From the NCBI RefSeq assembly GCF_000970285.1, contig NZ_CP009516.1, positions 3,141,036 to 3,205,035 on the forward strand: 64,000 bases of DNA, read 5' to 3'. Positions 26,229-35,902 of this stretch are shown one piece after another. The number at the start of each line of letters is the position of its first letter. The first letter of the stretch is position 1. A program made the translations under genes and the position numbers. The DNA is from Methanosarcina horonobensis HB-1 = JCM 15518. GTDB taxonomy: Archaea; Halobacteriota; Methanosarcinia; Methanosarcinales; Methanosarcinaceae. Below the pieces are notes generated by a model, which worked only from the letters and a program-made list of their open reading frames with translations, had not been told where the DNA came from and did not search any database.

Positions 26229-26972
26229 ATGTACGGCTATTACGATCCCCCCTTTTCAGTAGAACAGGAAGGAATCTCTATCTCTGTGGAAAGAACTGGA
26301 GATAGATGGACATACAGGAGGAAATCTGGAAAAGATGAAGTGGAAAAACTTATCCTTGGAGATAGAAAACGCATCATCATAAATCCGGTTGAACCTCTAA
26401 ATACTCCAAAAGAAATTACTCCAAATCTGCTGATAGAGTTTGAAAAAACCCTGCTCCTTGCAGGTGGGGAGAAAAAACAGATTTTTTTAACTTTTCCTGT
26501 TGAGATAGGCATTTTCATTCAGGAAGCAGGCAACAAGAGCCCTCAACTTGTGGATGTGCTCAGTCTGGCGAGGCAGAAATTTACCCTTTACGGAGAGGTT
26601 TCAAACGGAGTTGTCTGTAAGCACTGGAAAAGCAGGTTATACTCTGTTTTTCCTTTACTTAATCCTCTGCAGGAAGGCATTATGGAGCTTACTCTGAGAA
26701 ATGCCTCCTCTGATTGGGCTTCAATCTCAAAAGCCGTTTTCAGTGCATACGGGATGAAGCTCTACTATGACGGGGATGTCTTCATGAAAGCCCGTATGGA
26801 CATACTCAACAGGAACACGGCTGAAACAGGTTTTGAGATGCAGCCAATTAGCGGAGAGTCGAAGGGTTATCTTGTGAAAGACCAGAAGATCAGGAAAGAG
26901 GCTTTCGGTGTTTACGGCCTCCGGAAGCTTGGCTTCGTACCACTTAAATTTTATATGGGGTGGGGCTTTTGA
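26229..26972 (+). CDS. DUF432 protein
   Basis: 247 residues from ATG 26229; an in-frame TTG at 26202 is the alternative. A soluble, beta-rich sequence with the DUF432 hallmarks IINPVEPLNTPKEITPNLLI and a C-terminal YGLRKLGFVPLKFYMGWG. Its 3' end overlaps the MscS gene by 13 bp. DUF432 is often a neighbour of MscS channels in methanogens, which suggests a linked role, perhaps as a cytoplasmic or regulatory partner. Biochemistry is unknown. Confidence 0.75.
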   Translation: MYGYYDPPFSVEQEGISISVERTGDRWTYRRKSGKDEVEKLILGDRKRIIINPVEPLNTPKEITPNLLIEFEKTLLLAGGEKKQIFLTFPVEIGIFIQEAGNKSPQLVDVLSLARQKFTLYGEVSNGVVCKHWKSRLYSVFPLLNPLQEGIMELTLRNASSDWASISKAVFSAYGMKLYYDGDVFMKARMDILNRNTAETGFEMQPISGESKGYLVKDQKIRKEAFGVYGLRKLGFVPLKFYMGWGF

Positions 26973-27883
26973 TCCTTCCTGATACTAATTTTCTTGACCT
27001 TGGCCTACCTACTTCAAATGGTACGGTTACTCTGGGATCTTTGCTAAAGTTTGTAGTCATTCTTTCGTTCTGGATGATTTTTTCCAGAATTCTCACAATT
27101 TACCTGCGAAGGTCTCTTAAAGACCGGGTCAGTAAGGACGTGGGCGAGCCTATTCTCAAACTTCTTTACTATGGTTCTCTCATAGTGGTTTTTATCTCGA
27201 TACTTCCTCTAATAGGAATTGACCCCTCCGGGCTTCTGCTTGCAGGAGGAGTTGCAGGTATCGTGATCGGTTTTGCAAGCCAGAACATTGTCGGAAATCT
27301 GGTTTCGGGCTGCTTCCTTATGTTTGAAAGGCCCATAAAAATAGGGGATCAGGTAGAGATCAACGGGATAGCTGGCTATGTCACCGATATCCGCATAATT
27401 TCCACCCTTATGCGAACCTATGACGGCCTCCTTGTCCGCATTCCAAACCAGCAGGTGTTTACGACAAACATCACAAATATAGTGGGACACCCGGTAAGAA
27501 GATTTGAATACACGATCAGAATTCGCTATAGTGACGATGCCAGTGCTGCAATATGGCTGATCAAGGACCTTATAGATAAAGAGCCATTTGCTCTCCTGAG
27601 CCCTTCTCCATCAGTCTTTGTAAACGACCTTGGGGACAGCTGGGTCAATATCACAGTAAGGATCTGGGCTCCTGTTAGCGAGTGGTTCGGATTGAAAACA
27701 AGACTCCTGTGGAACATTAAAAAAACCCTTGAAGAAAACGGGATCGAAATTCCCTACCCACAGCGCGTACTTCATATTAAATCCGAAACGGAAAAAAAAC
27801 CTCAGGTAGCTGAAGAGCCGAAAGAAAATGAATTTGAGAAAAATGAGCCTGTGTTGAACTTTGAAGAAAGAGTGTTAAATTGA
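26960..27883 (+). CDS. MscS-family mechanosensitive channel, compact
   Basis: 307 residues from GTG 26960, overlapping the DUF432 gene. Three N-terminal spans, then the pore signature LLLAGGVAGIVIGFASQNIV (about 92-111) and the beta domain RPIKIGDQVEINGIAGYV, IPNQQVFTTNITN. The cage domain ends around 275 (NGIEIPYPQRVLHI), followed by an acidic tail. Compared with the 18795 channel it is shorter at the N-terminus. Coupled translation with DUF432 is likely. Confidence 0.9.
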   Translation: MGLLILPDTNFLDLGLPTSNGTVTLGSLLKFVVILSFWMIFSRILTIYLRRSLKDRVSKDVGEPILKLLYYGSLIVVFISILPLIGIDPSGLLLAGGVAGIVIGFASQNIVGNLVSGCFLMFERPIKIGDQVEINGIAGYVTDIRIISTLMRTYDGLLVRIPNQQVFTTNITNIVGHPVRRFEYTIRIRYSDDASAAIWLIKDLIDKEPFALLSPSPSVFVNDLGDSWVNITVRIWAPVSEWFGLKTRLLWNIKKTLEENGIEIPYPQRVLHIKSETEKKPQVAEEPKENEFEKNEPVLNFEERVLN

Positions 27884-27927
27884 GTCCTGATGAGCCATGA
27901 AAACTGAGTGGCTAAGGAAAAGAAAAA

Positions 27928-28095
27928 GGGATCTTTAAATTATAGATCTCCTGTTACTTTTTAGTCACTGCCCCTATTTGATTTTCCTTTTTAGCCGTTG
28001 TCCCTTTATTTCATTTTTCTCTCTTTTTCTCTTTTTTTCTTTTCGTTTTTCTTTTTATTTTTTTATTTTTTCTTTTCACTTTTACTTTTTATATC
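27928..28095. terminator. Hairpin and pyrimidine tract between convergent genes
   Basis: GGGATCT/AGATCTCC form a hairpin at 27928-27951 followed by a T-run. From about 27990 to 28080 the plus strand is almost pure pyrimidine (T with scattered C). This probably ends transcription from both sides. Confidence 0.5.
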
Positions 28096-28097
28096 AC

Positions 28098-28697
28098 TTA
28101 TTTTTGTTTTCTGCCCTCAAGTGCTTCTCTGATAGGTTTAACTGTAAGGGCTCCCGGTGTTCCTTTCATAGCATGGGGAGGCCAGCTTCCGGATTTTATT
28201 TCTTCCGAATCTTCCGTATGTTCGTCTTCGAGAAGCAGGATTACACCTATATCGTCAGGGATATCATAAACCATCTTTGCCCCGCAGGCACTGGCTTCCT
28301 TCAGAGCCTTTTTTCCTTTTTCCGGATCAAAGGGAGCAGTACAGCCTTTTACGATATTTGTCCGAAAACCTCTCTCGAGAAAACCAAGAGCGTTCAGGTG
28401 AATGCAGACCTCATCAACAAGACCTGTCATAAATACTTCGTCAATTCCGAGCTCTGCTATCTTCAGTTCAAGTTCTGGATTTGTAAATGCATCGTAGTGG
28501 TCTTTCGAAAGCCTGAAAAGAGAGACGGTCCTGCTGTTAACTGCTTTTCTTACCAGGGCTGCAATAGGCTCCATGATTGACTTCCCAAGCGGGGCTACAA
28601 GCTTGCCCTCGTATTCCTCTCCTTCATGTTCATATTTCTCGAATACGAAGTCATTTGTCATATCCATAATTATCAGAGCTTTCAATTTTTCACCCAA
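28098..28697 (-). CDS. Isochorismatase-fold cysteine hydrolase with rearranged motif order
   Basis: 199 residues from TTG 28697 with AAGGAT upstream. The catalytic triad candidates are Asp12 (MDMTNDF), Lys65 (SKDHYDAF) and Cys98 (GLVDEVCIHLNALGF), as in nicotinamidases. The WPxHxxxGTxGA block normally sits between the Asp and Lys segments; here it is at residues 172-183 near the C-terminus, after ILLLEDEHTEDSEE. The N-terminal strand to Lys segment is correspondingly short. This reads as a circular permutation or segment transposition within the fold. The substrate is unknown and it stands alone as a gene. Confidence 0.75.
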   Translation of the reverse strand: MGEKLKALIIMDMTNDFVFEKYEHEGEEYEGKLVAPLGKSIMEPIAALVRKAVNSRTVSLFRLSKDHYDAFTNPELELKIAELGIDEVFMTGLVDEVCIHLNALGFLERGFRTNIVKGCTAPFDPEKGKKALKEASACGAKMVYDIPDDIGVILLLEDEHTEDSEEIKSGSWPPHAMKGTPGALTVKPIREALEGRKQK

Positions 28698-28983
28698 TCT
28701 TTATCCTTCAATCGATTTTACCTTTTATCTTCTATTTTACGTGATCTGCGATAAGCTTACCCCTGGAGCCCTTTATTTAAAGCTATTTCTTCAAAACATA
28801 ATAAAAATACCAAAACACTTAACATATATAATATATTAAAAATATTTTATTGTTAGATATTTACTTCTGCTAAAAATTGTCATCAATTTTGGAGATTAAT
28901 CTATAATTTAGCTTTTATTCGATTATGAAACTTATGACTTTCTAACTTTAAAATGATCAAAAAGCAAAACAGGTAAGGGTAAA

Positions 28984-31900
28984 ATGGTAAAAAAACATAA
29001 TTGTTTTTTCTTTCTTGCTTTGACATGCCTTCTGCTAGGGCAGGCAACAGCAGTTTCAGAAAATCTGACTTCCATAGAAAACGGATCCGTTACATCAGGA
29101 AATAATACATCAATAATAGTTGAAAGTAATGTCTTAAGTACATTTGAAAATAATAATTCCAATTACTATGAAAATGACGAATCTGTTCCACCTGAAAATC
29201 ATTCTTCTAAACTTTTTTCCCTTGCTCCTTTGAATCCTGAGTTTGAGGAGTATCTGGAAAATGAAGGGCTAGATGAGAACCGAATACTCCTTACCTCAAA
29301 TGAGGTTTCTGAAGAAGAGGCCGAAAATTTTGCTACAGGCCTCACTCCTGCCCCCGTAGACCTCACACACCTGAAAACTGTTGAGAATCTGGCAGGCGAG
29401 GGCAGCTATCCAGTTTCTTACGACCTCCGGGCTCTAGGGCGCGTGACTCCCATCCGGGACCAGATGGATGCAGGAAGCTGCTGGGCATTCGGAGCCTGTG
29501 CAGCCCTGGAATCTTACATTCTCGGAACAGAGGGAAAAAGTATGGACTTCTCCGAGAACAATATAAAGAACCTGCTTTCAGAGGATTATCCTGAAGGTTT
29601 TGACCGCACTTATGACGATGGCGGAAATGCTCTTATGACCACGGCTTACTTTACCCGCCGGAGTGGCCCGGTAAGTGAAACCGATGACCCCTATGACTCT
29701 CACTCAGGAATATCCCGGACAGACCTTCCTTCCTTAAAACGGATACAGGAAGTTCTTTTCATTCCGGCAAGAAGCGGACCGGAAGATAACGACCTGATCA
29801 AATGGGCCCTGATGAATTACGGGGTGGTTGGCTCTGCGATTTACTATTCTCCCGATGCTTATGACGCTACCAACTTCACATATTATTACCCTGGGTCGAA
29901 CAGTGAAAACCATCTGATAGGCATCGCAGGCTGGGATGATTCGTTTGACAGAAACAGGTTTACTCCTGCAGCTCCCGGGGATGGGGCATTCATTATCAAA
30001 AATTCCTGGAGTACAAGCTGGGGAGAAGAAGGCTTTTTCTATATCTCTTATTACGATACTGCCATAGGGAGCATAAACAACGTTCAGACTACCGAAGACC
30101 TGAGTTCTTATTCCCATGTATACCAGTATGATCCACTTGGCTGGGTCGAAAATATCGGGGCCTCAGGAAGCAGCACAGCCTGGGCAGCCAACATTTTCAC
30201 AGCCGAAAAAGCCGAAACCCTTGAAACCGTGAGTTTCTATACTACTGCAACCAGTACGGAGTACGAAGTATACATCTACACAGATCCGGTTTCCGGACCC
30301 ATAAATCCTGCAGGGGCAGAAAGTTCTGCCAATGGGACAATTACCTTTGCAGGCTACCATACGGTTTCCCTGAATACCTCAGTTCCTCTTGATCCCGGGC
30401 AGAACTTTTCAGTAGTTGTAAAGTTTACTACTCCCGGGTACTCTTTCCCTGTGGCGGTCGAATACCCGCAGGAAGAGTACAGCAGCAAAGCCAGGGCAAA
30501 CCCCGGAGAGAGCTTTTTCAGCCCTGACGGGGAGAACTGGATAGATACTGCTCTTGCTGCAGAAAACATGAACGTTTGCATCAAAGCCTTCACAAACAGG
30601 AGTGAAGCTGCAGAAGCTGCCTTCACGGCCAATGTTACCTCGGGCCCTACTCCCCTCACAGTAGAGTTTATTGATGCAAGTCTCCTTTCCCCAACTGCAT
30701 GGTACTGGGATTTTGGAGACGGAAACACTTCCGCCGACCGTTTCCCTATTCATAAATATACAGAAGCCGGGAAGTATAATGTCACACTCCATGTGGAAAA
30801 TGAATATGGAAACAGTACTCTTGAAAAAACAGAATGGATTAGTGTAACTAACTCTTCCATACTCTACGTGGACGATGACGAGCATGCGGATTTCGCTTCC
30901 ATCCAGGCTGCAGTTGACGCCGCTTCTCCAGGCGCCACAATCATTGTCCGCAACGGCACATACACTGAAAACGTGGATGTGGACAGGGCAGTTACAATCC
31001 TTTCGGAATCCGGGCCCGAGTACACGGAAGTAAGAGCGGTAAACCCGAAAGATTCGGTGTTCTTCGTAACTGCTGATTCGGTTAACATCTCAGGCTTTTC
31101 CGTAAGAGGAGCATCAGAACTTGTATCTCCTTACTCCTACCCCACTGGCGGGATCTGGCTCTATGAGGTCAGAGACTGCAACATAAGCGGAAACGTGCTT
31201 TCAAACAACTACTGCGGGCTTTATGTCACTGTTTCAGAAAACTGTACCATGGAAAGGAATAGAGCCGAATCCAATAATTACGGGATATATATATCCTCAT
31301 CGGAAGGGAATACTCTTAGAAACAACAGCATGGAAAACAACTCTTACAACTTTGCGTTTCCAAAAGCTTCGACAGAACAGGATATTGATGAAAGCAATAC
31401 CGTGGAAGGCAAACCAATTTACTATCTCGCAAATGAAAGCAACCTTGTCCTTGATTATGGTTCGAATGCCGGAACGGTGTACTGTATCAACTGTCAGAAC
31501 ATGACGATCCGTGACCTTAATCTTTCTGGAAATAACTATGGACTGTACTTTTATAACACAATGGATTCCCATGTTGAAAACACCAGTTCGTCAGATAACC
31601 GGTATGGGTTCTACATCAGTAGTTCCTCCGGCCTGAACTTCACGGACAACAATGCAAGTTCAAACTCCTACGGGCTTTATATTTCAGGCTCGGAATGGGA
31701 CTCACTTGCAGGCAATAGAATGAGTGAGAACACGTACAACTTTAGAATTTCAGGAAATTGTACCTCGCAGAACATTCCTGAGATAGAATCAAGCAACCTT
31801 CTTAATGGAAAGCCTCTGTACATCCTTTCCGGAGTTTCTGACCATGTCCTGAATGCCGGGTCAGGTGCGGGTTCCGTTTGTTTGCTTAACTGCCAGAACG

Positions 31901-34900
31901 TAACAGTCCGGGACCTTGTATTCCGGAACGAATCTTACGGGATCTACCTTTACGGGGCAGAACGGACAGAACTCAAGAACAATACGTTCTTCAACAACAC
32001 ATACGGAGTATACTTCGAGGATTCGGAAAACAGCACGGTACAGGAAAGTGAGTTTTCAGGCAACTCATATGGGATTTACCTGACGGCCTGTTCAGGAAAT
32101 TCCCTGACAGACAACAACCTGACCGGAAATAAGGAACACGGCATATATCTTTACGAAGCCCGGTATAACACCATAAACGGCAATAATGCTTCTGGTGGAC
32201 ACACCGGAATTCTGGCGGACTGCTCGAACAATAATACCTTTGTGGAAAATAACGTTTCGGGTAGTGATCTCGGGCTCGAGCTGTTTGATTCGGATTACAA
32301 CGTCCTGACAGCAAACAATGCAAATTCGAACAATGAAAGCGGAATTAGCCTGACCATAAGCCAGCACAACATACTTTCACGAAATATAGTCTTGGAAAAT
32401 ACCCGAGGTATTACTCTTGAAGGCTGGACAGGGGAATTTTTAACGTCCGACAATGTACTGTTTGCAAATACGGTTTCAAATAACTCTGAATTCGGGCTCT
32501 GGCTTACTGCAGCTATAAACAATACCGTTTACGGTAACTCGTTCAATAATACAAAGAACGTTAAGGACACAGGCAATAACGTCTGGAATACCACCACAGG
32601 TAACTACTGGAGCGATTATACGGGTTCTGACTCTGACAGCAACGGGATAGGAGATACTCCTTATGTTATCAATACTGTCACAGGAAGTAAAGACTACCTC
32701 CCTGTCTGCAGAGAACCGGGCGTTCCGCTTACGCTCACAGTTGGTTCCGGGCCCGGGACTTTTTCCTCAATTCAGGCGGCCGTAGATGCTGCATGGGATG
32801 GGGACACGCTTCTTGTAAACCCCGGGACTTATGAAGAAAACGTGCAGGTGACCAGGTCCGTAAACATCATTTCTTCCTCAGGGAACCCTGAAGACACCAT
32901 TGTCCGTGCAGCTGTCCCTGAAGAAAATGTTTTCAATGTGACTGCCAATTCCGTAAACATCAGCGGGTTCACCGTATCCGGGGCTTCGGAAGGACATGCT
33001 GCAGGAATCTATCTGGAAGGAGTATCCGGCTGCAGTATAAGTGAAAATATCCTTTCCGACAATTATCAAGGAGCCTGGTTATATGAGTCTGAAAACTGCA
33101 CCCTTTCCGAAAACACCGTTACCGGAGGAGAATTCGGGCTCCACCTTGATAATTCCGGCAATAGCTCTGTAAACGATAACAGCATAAGTTCGGTTTCTAC
33201 CTGCGGGCTCTGGCTGAACAGAGCATCAGGAAACGAGGTATCAGGAAACGAATTGCAGGACAACGGATACGGAATTGCTGTTAGGGGCCTGAGTGACGGA
33301 AACAGGCTGTATAACAACACCATAAGCGGAAGTGAACGGTTCGGGTTCTGGCTTTCGGCCTCGGAAGCAAATATCCTGAGAAATAATTCAATGCAGGATA
33401 ACACTTTCAATTTCATGGATGATGTATATTACCGGAATGAAAACCTGATTCCAAACGATATAGATACCAGCAACCTGGTGGATGGAAAAACCATTTATTA
33501 CCTTACAGGAGAATCCGATAAAGTGCTCGATTCTTCTTCAAATGCCGGTACAGTCTACATGATAGGCTGTGAAAACGTAACTGTCAGGGATCTTGTGCTC
33601 GAAAAGAACGGGTACGGGGTTTTTCTTGCGGAATCCTCCAATTCTACCCTGTATAACCTCACCGTATTCGGGAACAATAACGGGATTATAGGGAGGGACG
33701 GCATTGACTGCAACTACTCAAACAACAATGTGAAGAATAACAGTTGCGGAATCGATCTTATTGATGGGAAAGATAACTACCTGAATAATAACATAATCTC
33801 AGAAAACATGTATGGGCTAATGCTCTCTTCCGATTCCAGCGTCCTGAGAAACAATCTTCTTTCAGACAACGAGTACAGCTTTGGAGCTTCTCCTTACACC
33901 GGACAGGGGACCTGTGATATAGACACCAGTAACCTCGTGAACGGGAAGCCAATTTATTACCTTAAAGGGGAATCTGATAGAGTACTCGATACCTCTTCAA
34001 ATGCAGGAACTGTGTACCTTTTTGATTGTGAGAATATAACAGTCCGGGACCAGGTACTTGAGCATAACATATACGGACTTTTCCTTTACAACACGACAAA
34101 TTCGAGCCTGGAGAATAACGTAATTAGCCTCAATGACGAAGGTATTTACCTTTATATTTCCGATACCAATATCCTGCGTGACAACAACCTGTCAGACAAT
34201 TATTGTGGGCTGGAACTCGATGATTCCGGGAATAACAGCATTTACAACAACCTGTTCAGGAACATGGATAATATTTTCCTCCGGGGAGAATGCGACGGAA
34301 ATATCTGGAACGTCAGCAGAACCGATGGACCAAACATTCTGGGAGGTCCCTATATAGGAGGGAACTGCTGGGCAGCACCTGGCGGAACAGGCTTTTCCGA
34401 AACCACTCCGGATGCCGATGGAGACGGTTTCTGTGATACGTCTTACGAAATTCCGAACTCCGACAATGAGTTTGACAGCCTTCCCCTGTACATGCCTCCC
34501 GAAGCAGGGGATGACGGAGAAGAAGAGAAAGAAGAGAACAGCGGAAGAAATGGAAGCAGCAGGAGGCGTTCAGCTCTTTTCGGAGGAGTTTCGGGAACGT
34601 CTTCTGCCAACGTCCTGACAACGGGCGTTTCCAGACAGCAGGTTCTTGCAGGACAGCAGGCAGAGTTTACCTTCAGCGAACCCGGATGCAGTGTTACGGG
34701 AATTAGCTTTGTTTCAGGGACAGGTGCAGGGACAGTAACCGGAAAAGTTGAAGTCCTGAGAGGTCTCCCGAGTACCGTTCTTGAAAGCCCTGAAGGTGAG
34801 ATCTACCAGTACATGAACATAGTTATCGGAAGCCAGTTCTTCGGAGAATTGGATACGTTTAAGAGTGCAGTGATCGAATTTAAGGTTCCCCGCAGCTGGG

Positions 34901-35238
34901 TGGAAGAAAACAATATTGATGAAGCCAGCTTGACCCTGAACCGTTACCACGACAACGCCTGGACCTTACTTCCGACTGAAAAAACCGGGGAAGATGATAA
35001 ATTTCTCTATTTCAGAGCCGAAACTCCTGGCTTTTCCTACTACTCGATTACAGGAGAAAAGAAAGCTTCTGTTACGATAACGCCAGCAACCGGACCTGAA
35101 ACCGAAGCACAGCAAGTAACCGGGGACGAAGTTCCGAATACAGACTCCGGAGAAACCAAGATAATTCCGGGTTTCGGTCCTGCCATTATGGCAACTGGAA
35201 TGGTTTCTGCTTTGCGCCTGTTAAAAAAGAAATCATGA
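28984..35238 (+). CDS. Giant surface protein: papain-like peptidase, PKD, NosD beta-helix, PGF-type anchor
   Basis: 2084 residues. Signal peptide 1-23. C1A papain-like peptidase about 145-360, with Cys166 in GSCWAFGA, His310 in ENHLIGIAGW and Asn340 in KNSWSTSWGE. A lectin-like beta domain (about 380-540) and a PKD domain (about 548-625, WDFGDGNTS) follow. Two right-handed beta-helix units begin about 632 (ADFASIQAAVDAASPGATI) and about 1252 (GTFSSIQAAVDAAWDGDTLL), each with many NosD/CASH repeats (NxYGxYxxxSxxN) and N-glycosylation sequons. A PGF-pre-PGF domain (about 1880-2040) precedes a C-terminal tail with PGFG, a hydrophobic span and RLLKKKS, typical of archaeosortase-processed surface proteins. 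ATG 28984 follows AGGTAAGGG. Monocistronic. It probably cleaves or binds polymers at the cell surface. Confidence 0.9.
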   Translation: MVKKHNCFFFLALTCLLLGQATAVSENLTSIENGSVTSGNNTSIIVESNVLSTFENNNSNYYENDESVPPENHSSKLFSLAPLNPEFEEYLENEGLDENRILLTSNEVSEEEAENFATGLTPAPVDLTHLKTVENLAGEGSYPVSYDLRALGRVTPIRDQMDAGSCWAFGACAALESYILGTEGKSMDFSENNIKNLLSEDYPEGFDRTYDDGGNALMTTAYFTRRSGPVSETDDPYDSHSGISRTDLPSLKRIQEVLFIPARSGPEDNDLIKWALMNYGVVGSAIYYSPDAYDATNFTYYYPGSNSENHLIGIAGWDDSFDRNRFTPAAPGDGAFIIKNSWSTSWGEEGFFYISYYDTAIGSINNVQTTEDLSSYSHVYQYDPLGWVENIGASGSSTAWAANIFTAEKAETLETVSFYTTATSTEYEVYIYTDPVSGPINPAGAESSANGTITFAGYHTVSLNTSVPLDPGQNFSVVVKFTTPGYSFPVAVEYPQEEYSSKARANPGESFFSPDGENWIDTALAAENMNVCIKAFTNRSEAAEAAFTANVTSGPTPLTVEFIDASLLSPTAWYWDFGDGNTSADRFPIHKYTEAGKYNVTLHVENEYGNSTLEKTEWISVTNSSILYVDDDEHADFASIQAAVDAASPGATIIVRNGTYTENVDVDRAVTILSESGPEYTEVRAVNPKDSVFFVTADSVNISGFSVRGASELVSPYSYPTGGIWLYEVRDCNISGNVLSNNYCGLYVTVSENCTMERNRAESNNYGIYISSSEGNTLRNNSMENNSYNFAFPKASTEQDIDESNTVEGKPIYYLANESNLVLDYGSNAGTVYCINCQNMTIRDLNLSGNNYGLYFYNTMDSHVENTSSSDNRYGFYISSSSGLNFTDNNASSNSYGLYISGSEWDSLAGNRMSENTYNFRISGNCTSQNIPEIESSNLLNGKPLYILSGVSDHVLNAGSGAGSVCLLNCQNVTVRDLVFRNESYGIYLYGAERTELKNNTFFNNTYGVYFEDSENSTVQESEFSGNSYGIYLTACSGNSLTDNNLTGNKEHGIYLYEARYNTINGNNASGGHTGILADCSNNNTFVENNVSGSDLGLELFDSDYNVLTANNANSNNESGISLTISQHNILSRNIVLENTRGITLEGWTGEFLTSDNVLFANTVSNNSEFGLWLTAAINNTVYGNSFNNTKNVKDTGNNVWNTTTGNYWSDYTGSDSDSNGIGDTPYVINTVTGSKDYLPVCREPGVPLTLTVGSGPGTFSSIQAAVDAAWDGDTLLVNPGTYEENVQVTRSVNIISSSGNPEDTIVRAAVPEENVFNVTANSVNISGFTVSGASEGHAAGIYLEGVSGCSISENILSDNYQGAWLYESENCTLSENTVTGGEFGLHLDNSGNSSVNDNSISSVSTCGLWLNRASGNEVSGNELQDNGYGIAVRGLSDGNRLYNNTISGSERFGFWLSASEANILRNNSMQDNTFNFMDDVYYRNENLIPNDIDTSNLVDGKTIYYLTGESDKVLDSSSNAGTVYMIGCENVTVRDLVLEKNGYGVFLAESSNSTLYNLTVFGNNNGIIGRDGIDCNYSNNNVKNNSCGIDLIDGKDNYLNNNIISENMYGLMLSSDSSVLRNNLLSDNEYSFGASPYTGQGTCDIDTSNLVNGKPIYYLKGESDRVLDTSSNAGTVYLFDCENITVRDQVLEHNIYGLFLYNTTNSSLENNVISLNDEGIYLYISDTNILRDNNLSDNYCGLELDDSGNNSIYNNLFRNMDNIFLRGECDGNIWNVSRTDGPNILGGPYIGGNCWAAPGGTGFSETTPDADGDGFCDTSYEIPNSDNEFDSLPLYMPPEAGDDGEEEKEENSGRNGSSRRRSALFGGVSGTSSANVLTTGVSRQQVLAGQQAEFTFSEPGCSVTGISFVSGTGAGTVTGKVEVLRGLPSTVLESPEGEIYQYMNIVIGSQFFGELDTFKSAVIEFKVPRSWVEENNIDEASLTLNRYHDNAWTLLPTEKTGEDDKFLYFRAETPGFSYYSITGEKKASVTITPATGPETEAQQVTGDEVPNTDSGETKIIPGFGPAIMATGMVSALRLLKKKS

Positions 35239-35599
35239 GAGCAAAAAACCCGAGCCTTTGGTTTAGTGAGGGGAAATATTTCTTCCCCATTAACTTTCTT
35301 TTTTTAGTTCCGTCTTTCAATAAAGTTTGTCCGCCGCTAGCTAGATAATGTTTTTGAAAAGAAAGAACGGAAATAATGGCTGTAAAGAATAATAAACAAA
35401 TGTAATATTCCTAAAAACAATAACTAAAATGACAAAAGCCTGAAAAGGTTCAAACTAAACTGAATTAAACTATATCTAAAAAAGGCCGCCAGACAAGCTG
35501 GCGGAGGCTCTGTGATACTTACTTTATGTTAAAATGGCAGGCCAAGAAAATTAATTCTCTAGCCAAGAGAAAGGTCGATTTCACTTTTCTTAATATTTT
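35239..35599. other. Convergent intergenic region
   Basis: Contains a small hairpin after the giant gene (GGGGAAATATTTCTTCCCC, about 35271-35289) and the repeated palindrome at 35485-35507. No gene seen. Confidence 0.45.
35485..35507 (+). repeat. 23-bp hairpin repeat, copy 1
   Basis: CCGCCAG-ACAAG-CTGGCGG hairpin (35486-35504) with flanking G and AGG. Its exact reverse complement recurs at 42093-42115, 6.6 kb away. GC-rich against AT-rich surroundings. Confidence 0.8.
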
Positions 35600-35902
35600 T
35601 TATCCTCCGCCAACCGGAGGGATAAGGACAACAAGATCCCCTTCTTTCAGTTCGGTTTCAGGTCCCTTGAGAAAATCAACATCTCTGCCGTTAACAAGAA
35701 ACCTGATTCTGGGATTTTCGTCCTCGAAGGGTTTACCTGCTGCTTCTTTAAACTCCACTCCAAAACGGGATTCAAGGAGTTCAAGGAGATCTTTTACAGT
35801 ATCCCCTGAATTCAGTTCAAACCGGATTTCGTGAGCTCCGACTATCTCGCGGATCGAGGCAAGGAATTTCACATTTACTTTCATTTTTCCGGCATTCTCC
35901 AT
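35600..35902 (-). CDS. MoaD/ThiS-family sulfur carrier
   Basis: 100 residues if started at ATG 35902, which shares its A with the aldehyde oxidoreductase stop (TGATG); MKVNV at 35884 is an alternative start. Beta-grasp fold with FELNSGDTVKDLLELLESRF and a C-terminal VVLIPPVGGG, whose di-Gly end is thiocarboxylated in the family. Placed directly after a tungsten-type AOR, it probably delivers sulfur for that enzyme's pterin cofactor. Confidence 0.85.
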   Translation of the reverse strand: MENAGKMKVNVKFLASIREIVGAHEIRFELNSGDTVKDLLELLESRFGVEFKEAAGKPFEDENPRIRFLVNGRDVDFLKGPETELKEGDLVVLIPPVGGG

